A DNA stretch of 64,000 bases from Zantedeschia hybrid cultivar (Eukaryota; Streptophyta; Magnoliopsida; Alismatales; Araceae): assembly GCA_030544215.1 (NCBI GenBank), contig JARZZO010000002.1:26101395-26165394 (forward strand), in the 5' to 3' direction. Shown piece by piece: positions 49,701-61,700 of the stretch. Below the pieces are notes generated by a model that worked only from the letters and a program-made list of their open reading frames with translations, ran no database searches and was not told the origin of the DNA. How positions within the stretch are numbered: the first letter of the stretch is position 1; each line of letters starts with the position of its first letter. The position numbers were made by a program, and so were the translations under genes.

Positions 49701-52700
49701 ACAAAACCGCGCGAGCTTGGCCCAAAGTGAACAATGCCTCACAAGGGTAGAAGCGGGTCATTACAATTTTGTACTAGGAGGATGTGGTGATTTTGAACCA
49801 GTTGGAAAGTTTTCAGTTAAGTTTCAAATTAAAGTGTTAATGGCTGGGGTTTGCAGGTTGAAATGGACAAAGTCTATTTGAAGAAAAAGAATGGCCGTCA
49901 CAGCTTAAATGTGTGAAATTGTCACAGGAAAGTCCACAGCACTGGATATAGTCAGAACATTTAAACAATAACTCAGCAGCAAGTGTGTTTTGCTTGTTCT
50001 TGGAACCTTAAAACACCTCTTTGTGCATAGTGAAACTATATTTGCATTTTGCAGTTTGCTTACCCATAATCAAACATTAGTTCCAATTGGTGGTGACCAA
50101 ACATAGTTCTGCAATCCCATATGGAGTGGAGAAGCCTTCGTCCAAGTAGGGATGATTGTCCATACATGGGTTGTGCTCCTTGCTTTGGAACTTTGGGCAG
50201 TATGGGAGGTGAAAAATAATAAGTGCTTGAGATAGGATTCCAAGAGTACTTTTATTAAGCATTTTATGAATTTAGTTTTGGATTGGTTCGTATGTGGTGC
50301 AGAAAGCAGACAGTCTGTTGTAACTGGAAAATTCTTCTGTAATTGTGTCAGGGAATGGGTATAGCTACCATCTTAGTAGAGAGTTGTCTTTTGTAACTGG
50401 GATGCATGTGTACTCTCTCTCTCTAATGGAATAAATTGTGGCTGGATGATCATCTTAAAAGAGAAGGCCCTTGCTTTTCAGCCATTGTGGGATTAATACA
50501 ATTTTTTTTTGCAATAAAGGTAGGTGAAGGAGCAACCATGCAAGGAGTGGGTTTCAGAAATGCTTTACATTAGTGAACTTATGTTTCACATATGTCAGCA
50601 GAAAACTTCCATTCCACGGATAATGCAGCAACTTAATAGGTTTAGAAAAACTTCCATTGATTGATCACAATTTTTGTTGGACTGTGGGCACATATGATAT
50701 GACCATAAAATGACAAAATTCTTAGTATATCAATTACAAATTCACTAATGATTGTATTCTTAGTTTTTTTAAATTCTTAATTTGCCTTTGTTAATCATAT
50801 TTCTATTATTCATGCACCATTCTTCTATAAACTTCTTAAACATCGTGTTATTCTCAAGTGGCATTTGTGCTGCAGGAGTTTCTAGTCAGGAGGACTGTGC
50901 CATTAAGATCCAAAATCTCGAAAGCAAACTTGATTCTATTGTATGCACAATAAAAGATCGGAAGGAGCTTGAAAGACATGTTCCCATGCCCTTGGAAGTA
51001 GTTGTGCATTATGATAAAGCTGGTAGCTTATGTTTCCTTCATGATCAAATTAAGCGTATGGAAGCTGAAGTGGAGGAGGCTGCACACTCTAGTTGCAGAA
51101 GAAGCAAATGGCAGTTTATGGGTGCCAGAGACGCTGGATCCAAAGAAGAGCTACGTTTTATTTATGGCGTGTCCGAAAGAACAGAGAGTGATGGAGCTGC
51201 TAATCTTATTCAGAAACTGAGAGCTATCAATTATGCTTTGGGTGAACTGGGACAATGGTGTGCTTTTAAGGTATTCACTGAAAAAGTTACATCCCTATCT
51301 TTCTTTACCGTACTGTATATGACGGCTGAATTATCAACTTTGCGCAGGTTGCTCTGTCATTTCTGACAGCATTGCAGAGTGATGAAAGGGCAAACTACCA
51401 GCTCGATATTAAATTTCAAGAATCATACTTGAAAAGAGTTGTAGATTTATTGCAGTGCCAATTATCTGAAGGAGCTGCCCCTGGCAGAGATACAAAGGGT
51501 GAAGGTAAGGGATGTAATAATGCTCAGACCATCGAAGAAATTGAAGAGGGAGAACTTCCAGATACTCATGGTGAGTGTTGCTTATCTGTCATTTTATAAG
51601 TCTTAGGCAAGAATAGCTCTTTTGGTTTTGATACTGTGGCATTCAGCATGTTATGTATTTGGGAGAAGAGGCATGTGGAGGATAATTGGCATAGTGTTGT
51701 AAAGCATGATTTGTAGCATACTAGCATGTTTTTGAAGGGCCTTTTTGGTTTAGTCCCTCAAATCTGTTGATTTTAGGGGTAATCACCCTCTAATCTATGT
51801 ATTTATTTCTGATTCCCAAAGTATTTTAAACTTCTAGAAAACCCATGTGGTCAATGAACATCTAAAAGAAAGGAATATTCCTTGAATGTTCCTAGGTTAT
51901 TCCATTTAAGTCAATGTCTGATGTAAGATTTTTAAAATGCTGTCTTCACTTAATTTTACAGAGGGCCATGCACTTGGGGAAGTTGTAGACCCTCACGCTA
52001 CCATTGCTGTTGTTCTTGTTGGTGATGCTGGTCAACAAGGACGAGCACAGTGCCCTGGCCCCAATTGCATAATAATTTACAAAATTGTGATATCAAACCT
52101 TCATAGATTTCCATCTGGATATGTGGACTTGTTAAAGTTAAATCATTTTAAGAATCGTTCAATTATACTTCTCTTGATGCTAATTTTGAAGCAGTACGCC
52201 TGGCAGATAGTTCAGGTTGCAATTTTTCATGCAGAGCTTGCTCTGGAAGCAAGGTTGCATGTTCAGTTCCCAACCACCACAACCTGGTCCCTATCATTGA
52301 CACAGGGATCATATACTAATGTGCTTGGAATTCACCCTGGTGATCCATCACATACTTTGAGATTTTTTTTCAACCTGCTTTGTGCAGACATAATCCCATG
52401 GTTCACATAATTTGAGGCCTGGGACATTGTTGTCCGGCAGTTTTTTTTTTTTTTTTTTTGGGTGGGGGGAGGGGGTACCTGTATCCTTAAAGATTTTTTG
52501 CGATAGCTCATATCCTTGCCTGGTACAATGCTGTTACTGCCACATATCCGATTGCTTTTGTTCGAGTTACATTTTATTTCTGTTTAATTTGATTAATTTG
52601 CTAATCGGATGAGCTATGCTGGTGGAATTCTATCTCTATGCTTTAATTAAATCTATGAGATTAATTGGTTATTCTTAATTTTATGCAAATTTGGAAATGA

Positions 52701-55700
52701 ATTGATATTTGAATAAAGACCTTCATGATGTTGGCAGCTGTTTGGAAGAAGAATGGGTAGAAACTCTTGGATCTTTTTTCGTGGAAATGAATATTAGCAT
52801 TAATGTTTAGTACCTGGCATCACACATTTCCATTGTAAAATCACAGGTTGACAACTTTAGTCTTGCTAATAATGTAGATATATACAAGAGATAATGTACT
52901 AAGATGCATTTCATATCCGTCATAGGCTTCAGAGTTGCCATTGTTTGTTATTTACATCTACCATGTCCAGTTATGTGTTTGTGTCAATGCTAAACAGGCA
53001 CATTGATGTTAGCCATGCACTGATTATACCATATTATGGGATCACCTGTTATCTATTTAGATGATTCCTTTTGAATGTTCTGTTGATAGAACTCTATTGG
53101 GAAATGCAGTGTAAAAGTTACTACATCTGTGTTTCCCTTGTTATTCCATTTAAATAATATTTTTCACTTCAAGATGGTAATATTCAATTATTTTTGTTCA
53201 GTGTACTTGAAATTTATTTACCGATTTATCCATTAGCTATGGCATTATCTATTGTTATTTGGCATTTTGATGTATGGTGTGCTACATAGTTATCTCTGGT
53301 GGAGAGCATGTGGATGTGATAATAGGGGCAGCTGTAGCAGATGGGAAGGTGACCCCTAAAGTGCAAGCACTAATTACAATACTTCTCAAGTATCAGCACA
53401 CAGAAGATTTTCGTGCAATCATCTTTGTGGAGCGGGTTGTTACGGCATTGGTTCTTCCAAAGGTGTAGAATTCATTTTTCCATGTATCTGCCCCATTTGT
53501 GGGATTAGTGATCTAATATATACATGTAGTTTTATTCTTGCATGCAATGCAGGTCTTCTCAGAACTGCCATCTCTAAGTTTTATCAAGTGTGCAAGTTTG
53601 ATTGGACATAACAATAATCAAGAAATGCGTACCTGCCAAATGCAGGACACAATTGCTAAATTCCGTGATGGTCGGGTATGCAGAGAAATCTACAATTCTA
53701 TCAACTTCATGTTTGAAAATTGGCTGCTTGCCTGTTTTACTGTTATTATAGTAGTTATAACTCTACTAGAGTAGACTAAAATTTGTGTATCTGACTTGTA
53801 GGTTACAGTATTAGTTGCCACTAGTGTTGCTGAAGAAGGACTTGATATTCGCCAATGCAATGTTGTCATTAGATTTGACCTTGCAAAAACTGTTTTGGCT
53901 TACATTCAATCTAGAGGTCGTGCAAGGAAGCCGGGATCTGATTACATTTTGATGCTTGAGAGGTACCACCTTCATCAGAATGATTTTCATACAAGAAGAT
54001 GTTGAGTCTTGGAAGACTGTTGGTGAATGCTTTTATTCTTGCTGAACTAATTCTAGGGGGAACTTGTCGCATGAGACCTTTTTGAGAAATGCAAGGAATA
54101 GTGAGGAGACATTGAGGAAGGAAGCAATAGAGAGGACGGATCTCAGTCATCTTAAGGGCACATCAAGACTGGCTTCAGTTGATCTATTACCTGGCTCAAT
54201 GTACCGTGTGGAATCAACTGGAGCTATTGTTAGTCTTAATTCTGCAGTTGGACTCATCCATTTCTATTGTTCCCAATTACCAAGCGATAGGTATTAATAT
54301 CTGTCATTCCTGAATAATTATGTTGGGAGAAATCTGCATTTGCATTCAAAGCTTAGTTTTTAAGTTTTTTGTACTCTATCTGCATTTGTGTTGTGCATCA
54401 GGGTTGAGCTCATTTTTTATTTCATTTTATTAGATTTTAATCTTCACATCATTTTATCATTCATACACAGGTACTCAATACTCCGTCCAGAGTTTATTAT
54501 GGAGCGACATGAGACGCCAGGTGGTTCCACTGAATATTCGTGTAAACTTCAGCTTCCATGCAATGCACCATTTGAGAAGCTTGAGGGCCCTGTATGCAGT
54601 TCCATCCGCCTTGCACAGCAGGCATGTTGATTTCGTTGCGACTTGCCATAATTTTGGTTTAGTGTTTTGTTTAGTTTGTATATTATTACATTAACTCATC
54701 CATATTTTCAAACATGTAGGCTGTTTGCTTGGCTGCTTGTAAGAAACTCCACGAGATGGGGGCATTCACTGATATGCTTCTGCCAGACAAGGGAAGTGGG
54801 GAGGATGATGAAAAGAATGAACATAATGATGAAGGTGAGCCTCTCCCTGGGACTGCACGACATAGAGAGTTCTATCCCGAAGGTGTAGCAGAAACTCTTC
54901 GGGTGAGTTTGTTTTTACAGGATTGCACTATTTGCATCAGATTCACACCTGCAGGATTTCTCAGATTGAGATGATTCACTTTTCGTGAAAATCTCTGTTA
55001 TTGATATCTGTAACCATGGTTACCAGAAAACTTATTTACACTCTGAAGGATATCAAATTTTGCATCCCATTTCTCGATTGGTTTTTTGTGCACTTTAATT
55101 TGTAATTCATAGATTTGGCTGGGGACGAGCTGCAGGCCACAAGCCTGCTAAAATATATGGGCTTATTTTTATGAATTCTAGGATTTGTCCAATTGATGGA
55201 TGAAGCTTGATCTTGATGTTTGGGATGCATCCAGACATCACAGAGACACAACCAGCTTAGTGATGATATTGCAATTGGGCATGGGATGGCTAAATGGCCT
55301 TGCTGTGGTACAAGGTATTTTCTATACTGTTGTGGATGAGGTGTCAGAAGTTGGTGGTGTCAAATTCACCAAAATTGATCCTGTGGTGGTCTCTTTTTTG
55401 TAAGTGAATAGTGCCACAATTCACTAGATAACCAAATGAAAGGTGTATTCAAGAGAAAAACCTCTCTCCAAAAAGCCTGTATGCATAGAAAGTGTAGCCT
55501 GCAAAAACCAAAAAGTATCCCTAGTACCAAAATAGCATGGGGCTTCTTATCCGCATAAACTGTCCAATAAAGGAGTATTCATTCTTTTTTCCTTTACCCA
55601 AGATACTAATTTGTTCAACCACCTTATCCATGGTAAGGGAAACAGTCCTATCAGAAACCCTGTCAGGACAATTGAAGGTCCTTTCATTTCTCTTCCCACA

Positions 55701-58700
55701 TAAAGCCCATAAAGTGGCATGAAAGATCAGCCACCATGTCTTCTCGTCTCAGTTTCCTCTAGTCCAACTCTGAATTAGCTGCTTGCACTGGAGCGTGCCA
55801 TGTAAATTGTGTCCTGAAAAATCTCACCGGATGGATTCTGTGTAGGAGCAATGCAAAAAACCAATTGGCGACTAATTCCAATCTCCTATATGAAACATTG
55901 ACGGATTGTGCATAATGGCATAAGTATTCTCCCTTGAGTGACCCTCTGTACTGAAATCTTCACCTTCAAGGGTGAGGACAGCTGCATGGGTACTGGACGT
56001 GTCCCCATCATGGGGATTCAAATATTCATATCAGCAATAAATTGGCATGCAAACTTTGTGGAAAAGATCCCACTACTTTGTGATATCCATCTACAGCTGT
56101 CTACAGCCTCCTGCTGGATGGACACTCCTTTCTAGTAGATGAACAGGTCTGTAGGTTGATCTATGTGGCGATCTAAAAGATTCCCCTGAGTAGTTTCTGC
56201 TCCTCTTCCTAGACACAAGTTAACTTGGCCGAGGGTTTCCTTCCCTTTGTGGTGACATGGTATCTCCTGCCTCAAACCCCTCTCACCATGGAAAAATTCT
56301 ATAGGTTGCCCATTAACAAGGACTTCATGCCTGGTAGAGGTTGTACATGATCTAAGCTAACCAATCCATTTCTTCCGTAGGCTTTTTTGAAGTCCAACTT
56401 TAAAACCGTCCCCTCCTGGTGTTGGTATCTTATAGGTTGAATGCAAGCGTGCAACAACCAAGATGCTCTTCTGACGTGCCTCCCTTTAATGAAGGCATTG
56501 TGGTTCCCACTGATCAACTGTTCAGCCATTGCTTCCAACTTAGCAGTTAGCTTCTTGATGATGATGGAGGGGATGGTATCTTATAGCTTTAATGCAAGCG
56601 TGCAACAACCAAAATGCTCTTCTGACGTGCCTCCCTTTAACGAAGGCACTGTGGTTCCCACTGATCAACTGTACAGCCATTGCTTCCAACTTAGCAGCTA
56701 GCTTCTTGATGATGATCTTGTACACTCCATTGAGTAGACTGACAGTTCTGCGGTCTATAAAAGATTTGATCTTTCTTTCTTTGGAATGGGCATTAGGAAG
56801 GTCTTGTTAGGGCCTTCAAGAGCTTTTCCCTATTGGATTCGCCAATATCAGCCGATACATGTCTTTGACCAACTTCCAGAAAAATGTTGATATAGGATGT
56901 CAAGAAAGGCATTTGGCCCTGATGCCTTATCTTCTACTAGTCTGCTCATTGTTGTTGTCTTCACTCCTTCCACCGTTGGCGAGGCAGATGCCTAGGAATC
57001 CACAAAGGTGTGCTTGGTGCCTACTTGAGCAGCAGTTCAGGTGGCCAAATGCACCTGCTTGGGGGGATTAGACTCTACTGGGGCCAATGAGTTTTCTTAA
57101 CAAGATTTGTTTGGATCCTGTTAAGTGCGCCCTGCTGACCCTTCAGACCCCAAACCCCAGATATTCACCACCCTGAACCCCCACCCGATTCCACTTTCCT
57201 CTGAGCCTCCCGATTGTGAGAGTTCTTGCTGTCTCCCACCGAGCACTGCTGTCTTTCTTCCTCCACATCTGGCAAGGAAGTCTCATCTGGAGGGGACCGA
57301 CCTCGTTTCAACCAGGGATGACTGCCGAACTTCACTCAAATTATGGTGGGTTGCTAGTGACCAGTGACCGGGCTTTGTTGAGTGGTGATGAGGAGCTTGA
57401 CCTCTCTCTCTCTGTGTGCACGCAACAAGGAGAGGGGTTTTTGCTTCAGGCCCTCTCCTAGCCCACCTCTCTTTCTTCACCCTCTTTCTTTGTGCACGCA
57501 CCAAGGAGAGGGGTTTTTGCATAGAGCCATCTCCTCTCCCTCACCCCTTGGCCATCTCCGTGCGTGCATTAGTGCATGTGGAAAATCTGCAATTGGTACA
57601 TTTATCTTGACTTTGTTGTTAGTTTTTATGTTAGCGCCATATACATTCTTGGTTTCAAGTGGGTTCAGCCTAGGCACTGCTTAGGCTCCATGCATATGCT
57701 TTCGGTTGCATTCTCGCCTTGACAACTATGAGGACTTCCATTGAGACTCTCTTCGCAATGTTTTCTGATTTTCTCCCTCGGCCCTAGATACATTGTCCAC
57801 GTGTACAGGCAATTGCAGAAGGTAATTGTAGTGACCTAATCACGTGCTTGGGTAAGAGGAAAGGGCTACATGTAGAGAGGGCTACTTGTGGGCGCTACAT
57901 GTAGGAGAGGGCTACCTGTGGGGGCGGTACGTAATGCCACGGTGTGGAACCACCACTATGTTTGGGGGAGGGTTTAAGAATGAACTGAATTGGGCAACAT
58001 CGAAAAATGTAAAAAGTTGCTGGGCCATATATATGGGATTTAGATCCATAATGTGTGAGGCATCTATTGGGGATAAAGCTGTGTGGGTTGGGTCCAAAGT
58101 GGACAGTACGTTACAAGGGTTGGATCAGGTTGTTACAGTAACTGCATGCCTCATAATGCCTTCTCTTGTGAGGTCAGCTGCTTTCCATTGTGAGCATCCT
58201 ATGTTGTATTTATGTCTCCTTTTCTAATCCATTCTTCCATCTTTAATTGCTTCCGGTACATCTCTTCCTTGGCTAAGCATTCTGCATACTCCTTTTTTAA
58301 TTCATCCCTCTGAGCCCCATTGTCCTCAAATAACATCCCTGTCTCTTTTTGAAGCCAACCCCTTAAATCTGTACTTGAAGCGTATCTAGAACCTCCCTTC
58401 CTGGAAAATATAGTAGAGCCTTCCCACTTCTTTAATGTTTGACTCAACCTCTTTATCTTTCTAACGAGCCTTGCGATCAGTGATGCGTCAGCCAGTGTCT
58501 AGGACTGTTTCTCTGACCACCTCTTTAAGGTCAGTCTCTGAAACTAAATCTTTCTATCCTGAATGTGTATCTGTGATCACTGGTTTTAGTTAACACTATT
58601 TTTGTTGTAAAAATTATAACTAGTCCAATATGAATACTATTGGATGGTATGTTTAGAACGAACCTATGATTCTTGACTCTTTGGAAAGTGCATATATTCA

Positions 58701-61700
58701 AGGTTGTTTGCTGGTGTAAACCACCTTCAACCCCTTAGGTGAGTGACAGGGTGATAGGGGTATGCTACCACCCCTGCACCACCAGGATGGAACCTTATGG
58801 TCTAATCACCTCTCCACTTGTGGTGGAGTGATAACTGAAGGCTTAAGCCAAAAATGGCACTTGTAGAATTTTTTTATCAATACAGGATTTCAAACTTTAG
58901 CTTTTTTTCTTGAGAAAATTCATCCATTGTTGTCTGCTACATTCCATGATTAGTCGACTTTTCCTATTTCTATTCTCTAGTTATTTTTCCTACTCTTGTT
59001 TGTGTGATGCTCTGTTTTTCAACTAGAGTTTTACTTTGACTCTCACAATGAGTCTTCTTTCAGGGAGAATGGATTTTATCTCAAAAGGTTGGCTCTACAA
59101 ACTCTCAACCATCTCAGTTGTACATGTATTCTGTAAAATGCTTGAACGATGGAACTTCCAAAGATCCATTTCTCACACACGTTTCAGAATTTTCAGTACT
59201 TTTTGGCAGCAAGCTCAATGAGGAGGTATCACAGAATTTCTATTCCCAATTATTTAGAATGATTTTATATTGACGTCTAATAGTGAATATTTTTTAGGTG
59301 CTTTTTATGCCAATGGATCTCTTTGTCGCAAAGACAATGATAACAAAGGCATCTCTTGTCTACAAGGGACCTGTAGAGATTACAGAAGCACAGGTTAGTT
59401 CTTCGTTTCCTATCATTGGCAACAAATATGGAAGTTTGTTAAGCTCACCTTTGGCCACACATTACTCATTTTGGGATCTGGTTGCATTGGTGCAGCTAGA
59501 TTCTTTGAAGAGGTTCCATGTTCGACTTATGAGCATTGTGCTTGATGTGGATGTTGATCCCTCCACTACTCCATGGGATCCTGCAAAAGCATATTTGTTC
59601 GTCCCCATGGTAGTTGAGAGGCATTTAGATCCTTCGGAAGAAATTGATTGGTATATGGTTGAGAAGATAGTGGGTACCGATGCATGGAGTAACCCTCTTC
59701 AGAGGGCACGCCCTGATGTATACCTTGGTACCAATGAGAGGACACTTGGAGGGGATCGGAGGGAATATGGATTTGGAAAATTGCGACATGGGATGGCTTT
59801 TGGGCTGAAAGCCCACCCGACATATGGTATTAGGGGAGCCATAGCACAGTTTGATGTTGTGAAAGCTTCTGGCTTAGTTCCCAGTCGAGAGATCAGTGGA
59901 CAAAACAATGGGGATCTGATCCAAGGGAAACTGTTGATGGCTGATTCATATATCGATGTAGAAGATCTTGTTGGAAGAATTGTAACTGCTGCACACTCTG
60001 GAAAAAGATTTTATGTGGACTCCATTCGATATGACATGAATGCAGATAATTCATTTCCTAGGAAAGAGGGCTACTTGGGGCCTTTGGAATACAGCTCCTA
60101 TGCTGATTATTACAGGCAAAAGTATGATCCAACTCTCAAAGATGTTAATGTCTACCGAGATACTTATGCTATTTCTTCTAGTTCCTATTTTAGTGGCTAG
60201 TCACTTGATCATGTTCCATGTCAGGAATGGGTAACCTTAATGCACCTAATCTGTTGTGCTAGAAGAGGCTTGGAAGTCTTTTTGATCAAAGAAGTAGCAA
60301 TCTATAGTTCAATGTGAAAAATATTAAGATGTTTAAGGCTGCACTGTAAATGCTCACATTGATGGTGGCTTGCTATTTCTTTGAATGAATAGTACCTTTC
60401 ATGCTTCATGCACAACAGTAAGGTGCATTTTGGCCTGCCCATTTTTGTTTTTTTTTTCCCCCAGGTATGGTGTTGAGCTGATGTATAAAAAGCAGCCTCT
60501 TATACGGGGGAGGGGTGTTTCATATTGCAAGAACTTACTCTCCCCAAGGTTTGAACATTCTGAAGGTAACCATTAGGCCAAAATGTCTTTCCCAGTGCCA
60601 GTTTCTTGATAGTTTATCCTCTTGCTTTCTAGCTACTCCATATTTTGAAGAATATTATGCTTTTCATTGTTTTGCAGCAAAGGACAATGAATCTAAAGAT
60701 GCTTCAGACAAAACATATTATGTATTTCTTCCACCTGAACTTTGCTTTGTCCATCCACTTCCTGCACCCCTTGTTCGAGGTGCACAAAGATTGCCTTCAA
60801 TAATGAGGAGGGTTGAAAGTATGCTTCTTGCAGTTCAACTTAAGGACTTGATCGGTTATCCCATACCTGCTACTAAGGTTCCCCCCTCCCCCACCCACCC
60901 TTTCATGTCAAAAGTTTTTTGTTCATCCCTTGGTTCCTGAGGCTTATAAATTTGCTGACACATTATTTTAATGTTATTGTCAGATATTAGAGGCCTTAAC
61001 TGCTGCTTCATGTCAGGAGACTTTCTGCTATGAAAGAGCGGAACTTCTGGGTGATGCATATCTTAAATGGGTTGTTAGTAGATATCTTTTTCTCAAATAC
61101 CCACAAAAACATGAAGGCCAACTCACCAGAATGAGACAACAAATGGTTAGTAATATGATATTATACCAGTATGCACTCGATAAAGGACTTCAGTCATATA
61201 TCCAAGCCGATCGTTTTGCTCCATCCAGATGGGCTGCTCCTGGTGTGCTCCCTGTTTTTGATGAAGATACAAAGGAGTCTGAGCCCTCTTTATTTGGCCA
61301 GGAGGCTTCAACAATTGAGCTTGACTGTCAGAAGAGCCTATATGATGATGAACTTGCGGAATATGATAGGGAAGAAGGTGAGCTTGAGAGCGACTCTAGT
61401 TGCTACAGAGTTCTTTCCAGCAAGACACTGGCTGATGTTGTTGAGGCCTTAATTGGTGTATATTATGTTGAAGGCGGAGAAAATGCTGCGAATCATCTAA
61501 TGAAATGGATTGGCATTGAAGTGGAGTTTGACATGCAAGATATGGACTGTACAAATAAGCCATACAATATACCAGAGAGTATAATGAAGAGCATCAATTT
61601 TGATGTTTTAGAAGGCACTCTAAATGTGAGGTTCAAAGACAGGGGCTTCTTGGTGGAAGCCATAACACATGCTTCAAGGCCTTCATCTGGCGTTCCATGC

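Larger units (their letters stand above)
55560..58450 (-). mobile_element. LINE (L1-type) ORF2 fragment in DCL1 intron 11
   Basis: Minus strand, decayed. From the right: KMEEWIRKGDINTT (58250-58199), a pre-RT block; MPIPKKERSN and SLLNGVYKIIIKKL (about 56790-56690); NHNAFIKGRHVRR; VLKLDFKKAYGRN (56404-56363), the RT motif with D-to-G loss; VNGQPIEFFHGERGLRQ (56315-56250); and WWLIFHATLWALCGKRNERTF-like sequence (55740-55680), the zinc-knuckle end of plant LINE ORF2. Stops and frameshifts are many. A TRIM-family solo LTR and a local tandem duplication interrupt it. Confidence 0.65.

Noticed and set aside
51937..52410. 157-codon ORF in DCL1 intron 5
   Set aside because: Not part of any DCL1 domain. 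Exons 5 and 6 join in phase without it, and I recognise nothing in it.
60122..60464. A MIR838-like hairpin in intron 14
   Set aside because: No long foldback is visible. MIR838 is known only from Brassicaceae.
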